Shown here in pieces: positions 20,681 to 30,192 of a DNA stretch of 64,000 bases (position 1 is its first letter; every line of letters starts with the position of its first letter). The notes beneath the pieces were generated by a model. That model was not told the DNA's origin, made no database searches, and worked only from the letters and a program-made list of their open reading frames with translations. The DNA is taken from the NCBI GenBank assembly GCA_963575745.1, contig CAUYUJ010003914.1, forward strand, positions 382,501-446,500. Direction: 5' to 3'. The position numbers and the translations under genes were made by a program. Source of the stretch: Prorocentrum cordatum. Lineage: Eukaryota; Sar; Dinophyceae; Prorocentrales; Prorocentraceae.

Positions 20681-21862
20681 TTAGTAAGGATTGAAGCCCC
20701 TGACGGCCAGCTCCTTGGCCCGCGCCAGCACGGCGTCGCTGGACTCCTCTGCTGGCCCTGGTGAGAACTCAGCCATGGTTTGCCGTAGCTTCTCGGGCTC
20801 CATCGCGGCGGGATCCCAACGTGGCGCTGCGGCTGCGGGAGGGGCGCCGCCTGCGCTGCCTGCGCCCAGCTCGGCGGCGTCGTCGTCGTCTCCATCTGCG
20901 GGCGCTGCAGGGGTGCGAGGAGCGCTAGCTGCCTCCGCAGCGTCGGCCCGCTGGCGCTGCCGCCGCAGAGTGAGCTCCTGGAGGGGCCCCCAGAGCGCCG
21001 TGGCCAGCCGCTGCGGCAGATCGCCCGCGGCCGGCGCGGTGCCGTCGGGGTGAGCAGCCAGGGCCCCACTGAGAGCCCGCTCCAGGTCGCCGAGGGTGAT
21101 GCCGCCCGTGTTCTTGATGACGTCGTTCTCCATGGACTGCCCAGGCGGACGATCCTCTGGCGCAGCAGGGACCTGCAGCTGTAGTGCCGCCTGCTCCGCC
21201 TGGAGGGCCACCTGCTGCGCCTTGAGCTCCCTGACGCCCTGCCGCTTGAGCTCCAGCTCGTCCTGCGCCTCCTTGACGCGGTCCTCCGCCTCGCGCTCGG
21301 CCCGCTCCATCTTGCAGAGCTTGTCCGCCAGGTTCTTCTGCCTGTGGGCCAGCGCCTGCACCCGCGCGTGGAGCGGCTTGGCGGCGAAGAGCCTGTCCTT
21401 CGCGGCGGCGAGCCTGCGCTTGAGCTCATCTCGCGGGCCGATGGCCCAGTCGTGCTGCACGTCCTTGAGCGTGGCCAGGCCTGCCTCGCACACCTTGATC
21501 TCGTCGGCAGCCGAGGCGTCCTCGCCCGACTTGCCTTCGTCCACGTGCATGGGCGCGGCCCCGCCCTGGTCGGACTCCTGCGTGCGCAGCTTCTTCTTGG
21601 CAGCGTCGAGCTCCGCCCTGATGGCCGCGAGCTCGCTCTCGAGCTTGCCCTCAGCTGTCCACGGGGCCCGCTTCTTGCCCTTGGCAGCAGCCCGCGTCGA
21701 GGGCTCCTTCGGCGGCACGGGCCCGCCGTACACATCCTTCTTGTGGAGCCTGCACCCTTGGCACTTGAGCGCGGTCCCGTAGTTGATGAGCTGCTTGCCG
21801 CGCTTGGTCGTACAGCTCCTGCATACCCAATCCTGGCGCTCCTTTCGGCCGGCGCCAGCCAT
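20681..21862 (-). CDS. Retrotransposon ORF1: zinc-ribbon and coiled-coil protein
   Basis: 393 residues, starting at an ATG in good context (ACCATGG). Near the N-terminus, WVCRSC and, about 18 residues on, LKCQGC form a CxxC...CxxC zinc-ribbon/RanBP2-like pair, probably for RNA or DNA binding. Residues about 70-230 are charged and heptad-like (ELKRRLAAAKDRLFAAK, KMERAEREAEDRVKEAQDE), a likely coiled coil for self-association as in LINE ORF1 proteins. An Ala/Asp-rich linker and a C-terminus ending VRGFNPY follow. The stop lies 13 nt before the first ATG of ORF2, which is in another frame, so reinitiation or frameshifting would be needed to express ORF2. Function is inferred from position and motifs. 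Confidence 0.82.
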   Translation of the reverse strand: MAGAGRKERQDWVCRSCTTKRGKQLINYGTALKCQGCRLHKKDVYGGPVPPKEPSTRAAAKGKKRAPWTAEGKLESELAAIRAELDAAKKKLRTQESDQGGAAPMHVDEGKSGEDASAADEIKVCEAGLATLKDVQHDWAIGPRDELKRRLAAAKDRLFAAKPLHARVQALAHRQKNLADKLCKMERAEREAEDRVKEAQDELELKRQGVRELKAQQVALQAEQAALQLQVPAAPEDRPPGQSMENDVIKNTGGITLGDLERALSGALAAHPDGTAPAAGDLPQRLATALWGPLQELTLRRQRQRADAAEAASAPRTPAAPADGDDDDAAELGAGSAGGAPPAAAAPRWDPAAMEPEKLRQTMAEFSPGPAEESSDAVLARAKELAVRGFNPY

Positions 21863-21969
21863 GGTGCTGCAGTCTGCACTTGGGAAAGAGAAAGGGCTGT
21901 CGGGCCCGAGAGCCCTGGCACTGGCCGCGGACTAGCGGTATCCACTTGTTCCCCTGTGGAACTGGGCAT

Positions 21970-21991
21970 CTTGAGCCAAAATGGCTACGGA
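21970..21991 (-). other. Dinoflagellate spliced leader copy (DinoSL), genomic
   Basis: The minus strand reads TCCGTAGCC-ATTTTGGCTCAAG, an exact 22-nt match to the dinoflagellate leader consensus with D = T. In a gene the leader is added to RNA by trans-splicing, so its presence in the genome marks a retro-inserted transcript. It is followed directly by ATGCCC and preceded by TCC repeats; its first bases TCC could belong to either. It is not an SL RNA gene: no GT donor follows. Confidence 0.95.
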
Positions 21992-22123
21992 GGAGGAGGA
22001 GGAGGAGGAGGGAGGGGGAGGGGGAGGAGGAGGAGGAGGAGGAGGAGGAGGAGGAGGAGGAGGAGGAGTAGGAGGAGGAGGAGGAGGAGGAGGGAGGAGG
22101 AGGAGGAGGAGGAGGAGGAGGAA
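21992..22123. repeat. (GGA)n microsatellite at the 5' side of the retrotransposon
   Basis: About 130 bp of GGA repeat, same strand as the tract at 13698-13844. Confidence 0.95.
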
Positions 22124-22454
22124 TGCCTTCGTCGGATCTTGAGCCCCGACACCTGTCCCGCGCGGTGCCGTCGCGCCTCTCCGGCGGGACGTGCGCGGCA
22201 GGCGGGGCACAGCGCGAGCCCCCGGCAGAGCGTCGGGGCCCTGCCAAGAGAGAGAGAGGGGGGCAGCGCCGACGCGCTTGCCGGTGCACGCGCCGGCATC
22301 ACTGAAGGGGCCCTGGGACACACAAATAAATACACACAAATGAAAGGATCCTCCATAGTTTCCGGGTTTTGTCTTCCCCCCCACTTCCTATATGTTCCCA
22401 TATTTTCCTGGGGATCCGGGATCGACCATTCATTGTGTCTGTGTTTTTTCCCTC

Positions 22455-22621
22455 CTGACAAGAGAGGGGAAGAAGCAGTGCACGAACACAAGCTTTCGAA
22501 GGTCTGCGCGGAGTTCTCGGATCTGCTCGGGCGCCAGGTGCGGCGCCGGAGGCGCCGCCAGGAGGCTCCCGCGCCGATCCGAGAGATCTGCGAGGACCTC
22601 CGAAGTGTTGCGTTTATGTAG
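22455..22621. mobile_element. Introner-like element, family B (no host gene seen)
   Basis: Left end CTGACAAGAGAGG...ACACAAGCTTTCGAAGGTC and right end GACCTCCGAAGTGTTGCG...TAG are inverted copies. The centre has GGCGCCGGAGGCGCCGCCAGG, as in the SLC12 intron. Read on the minus strand it ends CTCTCTTGTCAG, like an intron 3' end. Flanks do not show an obvious exon, so it may be an intergenic copy or part of an unrecognised gene. Confidence 0.6.
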
Positions 22622-23284
22622 ATGTGTCCTTCCTCGAGCCGAGCTTCCCTGGAGCAGCTGCTCCTCCAAAACGAAGCGGCGCTCCTCGCCCGGCGGCGAC
22701 AGCAGCGAGAAGACCTCGCCGATCTGCTCCGACGTCGGGGAGTCCTTCTAGATGCCGGGGCTCTCTTTTGAATGGAGCAGCAAGAACGCCCGCCCCGCTT
22801 ATACACATCGGCTGTTCGTCGCGAGACCCCATGCCATGGCAGCCCCGGAGCGTTGGCAGTGATCTCCAATGCTGTCTTTTCTACGGCAACGCAGCCCAAT
22901 GAAGCAAGCTTGGCCCCCCTGAGCTTGTCACTTGCAGCGAACACCTGCGAAAGCGTAAAACTGAAGAGTGCCACTATCGTGTGAGACTCAAGACAGGACG
23001 CATGACCGATCGCGCTTCGAAACGTGCACACGAGGACCACGGCGGCAAAGGCGGCAGCTGAGGACAGGTGTGCTGGAAACCACGGAGAGAAATAACGGAC
23101 TTGAGACGTAAGACGTCGCACGACTTGAGAGGAATAACGGATCGACGAGATGCTCGATCGAGAGGAAGGTGCGACACCTCCGCACACGATAGCGCGAACA
23201 GGACGGGCCTCCACACCCTGCTGTTGGCGGCGCGCAGGCAGAGGTGGGCGGGAGGGACGGCCATCTGAAGAGTAAAACGACGCG
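22622..23284. other. Intergenic, nothing recognised
   Basis: Mixed-composition sequence with short open frames of ordinary length; no motif or RNA gene seen. Confidence 0.5.
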
Positions 23285-23440
23285 AAGATCGGGACAAAAT
23301 CGGATCGGGATAACTCGAAATCTCTGAGAATCGGCGGGTTTGGAGGATGTATTGGGCGCCGCGGCAGCTCCAGAGCGTTCCGGAACGCTCTGAGAGCGCT
23401 CCGGAACGCTCTGGAGCGATTTATCCCGATCCTAGCCCTG
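23285..23440 (+). repeat. Dispersed GGAGCG repeat, copy 2
   Basis: GGATAACTCGAAATCTC, GGCGGGTTTGG, GGGCGCCGCGG and repeated GGAACGCTCTGGAGCG words, in the same order as 5459-5600 and 26195-26320. Confidence 0.55.
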
Positions 23441-23479
23441 TTTTAAAGAGGCAGGGGACTTTTTCTGAGGAGCGACGAG

Positions 23480-23561
23480 CGGCAACAGCAGCAGCTCTCG
23501 GAGGACCCGCGGACCTCCGAAAGCTTGTGCCCGTGCAGCCCTGTCTCTTGCGATGCTCAGA
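23480..23561 (+). mobile_element. Introner-like family B, 3' half
   Basis: Contains CGCGGACCTCCGAAAGCTTG then a pyrimidine-rich stretch ending CTTGCGATGCTCAG, matching the 3' part of the SLC12 intron. The matching left end was not found, so the copy looks truncated or too diverged. Downstream sequence was not recognised as exon. Confidence 0.45.
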
Positions 23562-24283
23562 ACGGCCGGGCGTTCTCCGAGAAGGCCCCGTAGGAGGCAG
23601 GAGGGCTGCCGAGAAGCCCTGCCCTCCAAGAAGTCCGCCCCCCGCGCTGGCTGCCCCCTCCTGCGAGCCCGCCAGGCCACCGCGAGCGGCGCTCCGCGCC
23701 ACACGTTCGCGCGCAGGCTCGCCTCCCAAGGCCCTCAGGCCAGCGCATGGAAGTGCACAGCGAGGAGGGGAGGGGAGGCCATCAGTGGAATGTCACCGAC
23801 CTCGGTGGTTCTTGGAAACGGCAAGGCCGTTTCTTCACCTTTTCCACAAATCCTGATCTTGAGCATGATAACGGTTGGAAAAAAACAGTTCGCCGAAACG
23901 GGAAGAACGCGTTCAGGACAGAAACTGGAGCCTGAACCAAAAAGCAAAACGGCCCTGCCGCTTGGCTCGTTGACGTCGACGACGACGACGACCGCCACCA
24001 CCACCACCGCGACGACGACGCCGAGGGCGCCGAGGCCTCGCCAGAGTGTGGCGGGCAGGGAGCGGTGGGCGGAGCCCAGGCCCAGGCACCGACTGGTGGT
24101 CGGCGTGCTGCGCCCGCGCGCTGCGCGGGGGGGGCGCAGCTGGCCGGGGCCGGCGGGTGGCAGGCCCCATGAGCGGGTGCCCGCCCGGCGAGGCGCGCCC
24201 CCGCTTCTCTGGACAAGCGCGTGCCACTGCTCGCAAAGCCACTGCTCGCAAATGGCCTGGATCCGCCGGGGGGATTTACGATG
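23562..24283. other. Intergenic; block shared with 49520-49600
   Basis: No gene supported. About 24205-24285 (minus strand) shares ATCGTARATCC, GGATCCAGGCCATT, CGAG and GCTTTGCGAG-like words with 49520-49600. Simple CGA/CAC repeats lie at about 23973-24025. Confidence 0.45.
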
Positions 24284-24287
24284 CGGT

Positions 24288-24329
<42 letters not shown>

Positions 24330-24530
24330 ATTATTATTATTACTATTATTATTGATATTAATTTATTTATTATTATTAATATTAATATTAATATTGATAT
24401 TAATATTGTTATTATTATATTACTCTTACTATTATTAGTATTATCAGTATTATTAGTATTGTTATTAGTGTTGTTGATATTATTATTATTATTATATATA
24501 TAAGTATACATATATATATATATAGATTAA
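24284..24530. repeat. (TA)n and (TTA/ATT)n AT-rich tract
   Basis: (TA)n to about 24323, then ATT/TTA/ATA repeats, then TA again. It is the most AT-rich segment of the window. Confidence 0.95.
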
Positions 24531-24774
24531 ATATCCGCCGTCTCCCTTGTGGGGGCACCAGGCTGTAGGGCGAAGGTTCGCAGTTTCCTGTGCCAGTTGC
24601 AGCTTCCAATTTCCACTGTTACAGTTCTGCTTCTTGCTGCTTACTGTTCCTTTTTGACTTCTTGCTGCTTACTGTTCCTTGTTGATGGACCGCGCGAAGG
24701 GGGGAGGCCCAATACGGGGATTTTTACCACGCCCAGATCGTATGCTCTGAATTGCTGGGGTGGGTAAAAATGTA

Positions 24775-25575
24775 CACCCCTCACGCAGATCGGCGGGGTC
24801 AGGGTCCAAAAACACATGGGATTTGCAACATTTCTGAAATTCGGTGGCACCCCTCACGCAGATCGGCAGGGTCAGGGTCCACAAACACAAAGGATTTGCC
24901 ACTTTTCTGAAATTCGGTGGCACCCCTCATGCAAATCGGCGGGGTCAAGGTCCAAAAACAAAAGGGATTTGCCACTTTTCTAAAATTCGGTGGCACCCCT
25001 CAAGCAGATCGGCGGGGTCAGGATCCAAAAACACATGGGATTTGCACTTTTCCAAAATTTCTTTCACCCCTCATGCAGATCGGCGGGGTCAGGGTCCAAA
25101 AACAAAAAGGATTTGCCACTTGTCTGAAATTCGGTGGCACCCCTCACGCAGATCGGCTGGGTCAGGGTGCAAAAACAAAAGGGATTTTCCACATTTCTGA
25201 AATTCGGTGGCACCCCTCATGCAGATCGGCGGGGTCAGGATCCAAAAACACAAAGGATTTGCAAATTTTCGGAAATTCGGTGGCACCCCTCACGCAGATC
25301 GGCAGGGTCAGGGCTCAAAAACAAAAAGGATTTGCAACATTTCTAACATGTCCTGGCACCCCTCACGCAGATCGGCGGGGTCAGGGTCCAAAAACAAAAA
25401 GGATTTGCCACATTTCTGAAATTGGGCGGCACCCCTCACGCATATCCGTAGGGTCAGGGTCAAAAAAAACGAGGGATTTGCTACATTTCTGAAAATCGGC
25501 GGCACCCCGCACGCAGATCGGTAGGTTCAGGGTCGAAAAACAAACAGGTCCCGACACTGCTCCACGGCGAAGCCA
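24775..25575 (+). repeat. 73-bp tandem array, 11 units
   Basis: Units start with CACCCCTCACGCAGATCGG at 24775, 24848, 24921, 24994, 25065, 25138, 25211, 25284, 25357, 25430 and 25503: 73-bp spacing, one unit 71 bp. Each continues with GGGTCAGGGTCCAAAAACA, ggATTTGC and TTTCTGAAATTCGGTGG. Units differ at roughly 10-20% of sites. The open frames through it repeat with the array because 73 is not a multiple of 3. There is no repeat/spacer alternation, so it is not a CRISPR. Confidence 0.97.
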
Positions 25576-26516
25576 ATTGCCTCATGACTTCGCTCTTCCA
25601 TGGCCCATTCTCCGAGAGAGGGGGCCAGCGGCAGCGGGCGGAGCCCTGACGGATATATTACATCGAGGCAAACACATGTTTTTCGACGTTTTTTTCTGAC
25701 GTTTTTTCGAGTAGGTGTGTGCTCGACGCTTTGGCGAATTTATGTGTGTGCTCGAGTAGCTTTTGTCGGACGTTTTTTCCTACGTTTTTTGGCGAATGCT
25801 CTATGTGTGCTCGGACGTTTTTTCGAGTAGGCACATCTGCGAGTGCTGAAACGCGCTCGGTGCTCCTCGCCCCGCCCCTCCCCCTTGCGGCTGTCTGGCG
25901 CCCGCGGTGGGCCCCGCTGCCGGCGCGCGCCCGCTGCGCGCGCCAGGGGCGCCGCGTGCTCCACGCGACGTGGGCCAGGTGCGCAGCGCGTGCTCCAGCC
26001 GCGCCCTGTGCGAGCGTTCTGCCCCTCCCCTTCTCGCATCCCCTCCTCCTCCTCCTCCTCCTCTCCTCCTGCTGCTCCTCCTCCTCCCCTCCACTCCCCT
26101 CCCCTCCTCGTCCTGCCTCCCCTCCCTCCACCCACCCCCCCGGGGGGGGGGGGGGCCAAGGGGCGGGAGGCAAGACTGAGGCGGGGCGAAGAGAAGATCG
26201 GGCAGGATCAACTCGGGATCTCGGAGCGCCGGCGTGCCCAGGAGACGAGTCGGGCGCCGCCACCACAGCCCACGGAGCGCTCCAGAGTGCCCCAGGATCG
26301 TTCCAGAGCGCTGGAGCGATGTATGACTGTCCTATCACATCTCCTCGCAACATCGCACGCGGAGCACTTCGAGCATACGAGGTTGTTCCGACGATTGTTC
26401 CGCGAAGTCTGAACAACACTGTCCCACGCCCACCCTGGGCACGGGCCACGGGAAAGGGAAGGGAGGCTGGCTGCACACAGTCCCAGAAATCCGACGTCGC
26501 GGAAAGAATCACAACG
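25576..26516. other. Intergenic; contains a third GGAGCG repeat copy (26195-26320)
   Basis: 25670-25840 has repeated GACGTTTTTTCGAGTAGG/TGTGTGCTCG words. 26040-26110 is a CCT repeat. 26195-26320 matches 5459-5600 and 23285-23440 in word order. No exon supported. Confidence 0.5.
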
Positions 26517-27367
26517 TCAAAACACATCACGACCAAGGCTCTCGCCCTCGGCGTTCAACGGGCTGGACCCATCCGCGAGGACCACGAAGGCCCGAGATCG
26601 GGCAAGGAAGGCCCGCCATGATCTTCAAACGACACCGGGACCCGCCAAGACCACCGATGTCGTGGTTTCCGTACGTACCCCCCGGACCTCTCGAACCCTT
26701 CTCGAGGTCCTGGTCCTCAATCCGGGTTTGCTCTAATTGGCCATGGGTCCTAGGGCCCCCGAAGCCAGGAGGCCCGCCAGCAATGACAAAGACACGACTG
26801 GGAATCCGAGGGCGCTCCTCGAAGTCCATGAATACCACGGCGAGCTTGAACTCGTCCCTGTCTATCAGCTGGTTGCCGTCGACGTCCTCGGGCGGGCGGT
26901 AACGGGGGGTGACCTGCATGCGAGGTGGAGAAAATGGGCCCTAAAAAGGCGCACTCTGGTGCCTCTCAGGGCCCATGCTGGCTCCACAAGGGGCCCCCTC
27001 AAGTGCCACCTTAGGGCCCCTGAACTTCCCCCCCCCCAGTGAGGGTCACCCCCCCCCCACCCCCACTGCTGCCCGCCCGACGTCCACGTACTGGAAGATC
27101 TCCGGCACCGACAGGCGCGCGTCGCCCAGCCACTCGTCGATGGCTCCTGCCGGCGATAATGGCGAGCAACGAGGGCGCTCGGAGGGCAGCGGGCACGCCC
27201 ACCACCCAAAGAAAGGCGTGGCCCACGGGGCGCCCCCCTGGGCCCCTCAGGGCGGGGTGTGCAGGCCCTCCCCCGCCCGAGGCCAGGGAGGCGCACCACC
27301 ACGGGTCTCCGAAGAGAGGGCTCCTTCAATCCACGCGCGTGTTTGTGCCTCGCTTTCGGCACCCTGT
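26517..27367 (-). CDS. EF-hand calcium-binding protein, 3' part in four exons
   Basis: Predicted exons (minus): 27367-27324, 27146-27085, 26886-26818, 26540-26517. Joined in phase they read ...AESEAQTRAWIEG / AIDEWLGDARLSVPEIFQYV / DVDGNQLIDRDEFKLAVVF / MDFEESLGRDVF-stop. The third exon supplies a canonical 12-residue EF loop (D-V-D-G-N-Q-L-I-D-R-D-E) with Asp1, Asp3, Asn5, Asp9 and Glu12 all present. The exon before gives the entering helix and the one after the exiting helix. So one Ca2+-binding helix-loop-helix is split over three small exons. The start and upstream exons are not identified. The last exon (8 codons) is the least certain. Which EF-hand protein this is cannot be told from one motif. 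Confidence 0.72.
26541..26817 (-). other. EF-hand gene intron 3 (277 nt, GA-AG)
   Basis: Starts GAGCGCCCTCGGATTCC and ends CGCCGAGGGCGAG, so CGCCCTCGG is inverted at the two ends. A short GAG(A)GC direct repeat flanks it. Less certain than intron 2 because the downstream exon is tiny. Confidence 0.5.
26887..27084 (-). other. EF-hand gene intron 2 (198 nt, GA-AG) with terminal inverted repeats
   Basis: Starts GACGTCGGGCGGGCAGC and ends CCGCCCGCCCGAG. GTCGGGCGGGC at one end and CTCGGGCGGGC on the opposite strand at the other, each followed by a GGGGGGTGACC block, form inverted repeats. GACGTCG is duplicated at the junctions. Removal restores the EF-hand loop exactly, which makes the intron call strong. 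Confidence 0.75.
27147..27323 (-). other. EF-hand gene intron 1 (177 nt, GA-AG)
   Basis: Starts GAGCCCTCTCTTCGG and ends CGCCGGCAG. GGAGCC occurs at both junctions, so the exact cut is ambiguous, but only one register leaves an AG at the 3' end. Inverted-repeat structure is weak here. Confidence 0.6.
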
Positions 27368-27371
27368 CTGG

Positions 27372-28242
27372 ACGCCCGAAGCGGGTACGGAGAAAAGGGT
27401 ACAGGGCAGCTCAATACATGGGATTCAAAAATACATGTGATTTTAATATATGACTAATGTATGAATGAATTTATGCATGAACTCATCGTTGTTTTTAATA
27501 CTGATCCGCACGTGGAGCATGTATTAAAAGCGACACTGTACGATGCCGAACAACAAACGTTGTCCAGAACCGACAGCGGACCCTGTTGCGCAGGCGGCAT
27601 TTTGTCTTCGGAGAGTTAACGTCCGCAGCAGCGCGGACAGCGAGTCCTGTTCAAAATGGAGAGGAAAGGCTGTTGGGCATTGTACCCATTTCTTTCCGTA
27701 CCCATTTCGATCGTCCCGATCCTGGGCCCGTGATCTAGCCCTGGGACAATCAAAAATGGATTCGGGACCAAAAACGACCCCAGCGGAAGAGGTTGGGACC
27801 CCTGGGGCCACGGATTGAAGAACCATACGGCGAGGGCACTGGAGAAGGAGCCACTTGATTTTTAAGGACTCCGGGGTCTGGAAGATGGTAGGTTGCACTC
27901 CAACCGTGGAGCGGCCGTGGATATCACCGCCGCCCTCGGTAGATACGCAACCCATCCAGGGTCCAGAGCCTCCCGGGCACCTTCCTGCACGACCGCCCCC
28001 ACCGTACCAGAGGCTGCCCGGGGGAAGGCGTGCTGCAGGCTCGTGCCGTGGCGGCCCCGGCCTGGGCTTCCGACAGCACGTGGCCCCCTCGACCTCCACA
28101 ACCACCCGCGGCTGTCCGATCGCCAAGTCGCCCCATAGAGTGGCCGCTTCCGGGCCGCCCGCGGCCTTCGACCTCCCACGCTCGCACTCGGGTCGCCGCC
28201 GCGGCGACACGGCGCGCACCTGCCGCATGCACCATGCCCTGG
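27372..28242. other. Intergenic or further 5' part of the EF-hand gene
   Basis: 27375-27550 is unusually AT-rich. No additional EF-hand exon or start could be identified. Open frames beyond 27540 have poor composition. Confidence 0.4.
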
Positions 28243-28364
28243 CCATCGCTCGGACGCCCAATCCGTGTTTTTGTTGGTTTCGTGCATGATTTTTTCGCCA
28301 AGTGATCAAGGATGCTCCTCGATGGTCCTCGCCGAAGGAAAAACGCACACGTCCGAGCGATGCC
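28243..28364. mobile_element. Foldback/MITE-like element, family 3, copy a
   Basis: Ends CCATCGCTCGGACG and CGTCCGAGCGATG are inverted. The interior has GATGCTCCTCGATGGTCCTC. A copy with the same ends lies at 33297-33420, and a partial one (GAGAAAAATGCACACGGCC) near 54090-54123. Confidence 0.7.
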
Positions 28365-29254
28365 AAGTGCCGAGGGCCCAGGATGGCCCTGGCCGGGCGT
28401 GGTGCACGCGGACGCCCTCTGCGGACCGGGGGGCCACCGGCCGAACGCCGCTACCGGCACGTCGGCGCCCTGGGCCCCCATGCTGGGGTCCACCCTGGGC
28501 AGCGCTCTCCTCCGGTGCCGGCCCTTGAGGGGCCCCGACCGAGTGTTCGTTACAACGGGGGGGGCAGTGGACGTGGGGTGAAGATGATGGTAACAGCACA
28601 AGACGAACACACACACACACACACACACACTCAAACATATAGGGAGGAGGAATGGGGAAGGGCAAAGCGATGAAGGCGCTTCAGGTATGGGTGAGAGTTG
28701 TCGGACCCCGAGGGGGTCTCCTGTTCGAGCGGCGCCCCTAGCCCCCCCCCCCTGGAATTCAACCGTGGGGATTCTGGGGGTCGCAGGTCGTACAAGTAGG
28801 GGTGCGAGCCGTCAGCCCCCTGAGGAGGAGAGCGCACCTGTCGTGCACCTTTTCGGCCCGCGGAGAGGGGGCTCTGTCCTGCGTCCCTCGATCCCCCCTC
28901 GTCGTCTGCCCCCCCCCGCGGCCGTCGGCCGGGCCCAGCAGGCCCGAAACGGGCACCCGGCGGCCGCAGCTGCGGGCAGACCCTGCCCGAGCCTCGAGGC
29001 TCGCCGTGGGCCGAGTGGAGAGCGGGCGTGGGAAGGCCTCGGGCTGCGCACCGAGAGCCCTCCCGGGGAGCCAGGCCCCGCGAGCAGCACCAGCTGGCCC
29101 AGCAGGCCCCCCGAGTGGTCTGGGGCGGTCTCAGCACGGGCGCCGCCGGAGGCGCCAGAACGTTGAGACCGCCCCGGGCTGCCCAATGGGGGCCTGTTGA
29201 GGCCAGATGGGACTGCTCGGGGGGGCCTGCTGAGGCCAGCTGGGACTATCTTCA
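28365..29254. other. Intergenic; (CA)n at 28603-28632
   Basis: Contains a short CA repeat and GC-rich spacer. 29080-29240 has GTGGTCTGGGGCGGTCTCAG and its near complement, a weak foldback related to 60790-60880. No gene seen. Confidence 0.5.
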
Positions 29255-29420
29255 GGTCGGGCATGGCCTCCTACAGGCGGATTCTGGGAGAAAAAAAACA
29301 AACATATTCCAAACAAACAAACAAACAAAAGAGCTCGAAAAAACGTCCCCCTATTGTTTGTTCTTGCTGTGTTCGAAGACTCGTCCTGTCGAGGGACACG
29401 CCAGACTTCAGACCATCCCC
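29255..29420 (+). repeat. Dispersed ~165-bp repeat, copy 1 (copy 2 at 63205-63365)
   Basis: Shared words in order: GTCGGGC, CTCCYACAGGCGGATT, an A-rich stretch, then TCGAGGGACACGCCAGACTT here against TAGAGGGACATGCCCGACTT at 63.3 kb. No coding potential. Confidence 0.65.
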
Positions 29421-29825
29421 CGCGGCCGCCAGCGCCGCCCCCATGATGGCTCGCATCCCTTACCATTCTGTCGATGCGGTTCCGGAGCCCGAACGTGGCC
29501 CACAGAAGGCCGATCTGCGCATCAGCGCCGCCGTGGTGAAGCTCTCGTCGAGCTCTAGCTCATGGAACGAGCCTCGACCTTTCAGGGGGCGAGGAAAGCA
29601 GCAAAAATAGTACTTAAGGGAAGAGTCTGCTTGCCCCCTCCCCCGGGCGCGCGGGCCGGGGTGCGCGGGGCTGGGCCCAGGGGCCCGGGCGGGGCGGGGG
29701 ACCCCCCCCCCTCGCTCTCCGGGCCTCCGCCGCGGGGCCCCGTGGCCTCGCGGCGAGGCCCGCGGCCCCGGCGGCCTCGCGCTTTTTTTGCGCCCGAGGG
29801 CGGGCGGGGGACGGGCAGGAGCGGG

Positions 29826-30072
29826 CGCGCGGCGACGAGGGGGGCTCCGTCTGCCTTGGAGCGCCTTGGAGCGCCTGCAGGACCGGCGGGAGCCGGACGG
29901 AGCCCCACCCAGGAAGCAGCCGAAGGGATTGCGTCCTCACCGAACCTGACCTGACCTAACCCAGGGCGCGGCGGCGAGGGGGGGGCTCCTCGAGGAGCGC
30001 TTAAGGGCGCCTGCAGGACCGGCGGGAGCCTGGCCGGACCTATAGACCCAGGAAGCAGCCGAAGGGAGAACC
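29826..30072 (+). repeat. Tandem duplication, ~141-bp spacing
   Basis: GCGCCTGCAGGACCGGCGGG, then GGAGCC and CCCAGGAAGCAGCCGAAGGG occur twice in the same order (about 29866-29926 and 30007-30070). Confidence 0.8.
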
Positions 30073-30192
30073 CGAAGAGGAGGCCCCCAGGGGGGGGGGC
30101 ATCGGCGGAGGGCCTCCTCGCGCCGCTCGCCCGGCCCTCGTCGCAGGCCGCCGCCGCCGATCTCTCGCGGGGGGGCGCAGAGGTGGGGTATA

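Larger units (their letters stand above)
13845..21991 (-). mobile_element. Full-length non-LTR retrotransposon with a spliced-leader 5' end
   Basis: An 8.1-kb LINE-type element. In order on the minus strand: a complete dinoflagellate spliced leader (21991-21970), a 5' UTR of 107 nt, ORF1 (21862-20681), ORF2 (20667-14062) and a 3' UTR of about 215 nt with no poly(A). (TCC)n on this strand abuts both ends. There are no LTRs, integrase or protease. Endonuclease, reverse transcriptase and RNase H residues all appear present and no internal stop was seen, so the copy may be recent. The leader implies that the RNA that was copied had been trans-spliced. TCC-rich target preference is an inference from one copy. 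Confidence 0.88.

Noticed and set aside
20670-21969. First 434 codons of the 2,635-codon frame as the N-terminus of ORF2
   Set aside because: This stretch overlaps ORF1 in another frame and is Arg/Ser/Ala/Pro-rich without structure; ORF1 has the convincing protein. Kept only as a curiosity.
24775-25575. CRISPR array
   Set aside because: Units are contiguous 73-bp tandem repeats without unique spacers, in a eukaryotic nuclear context.
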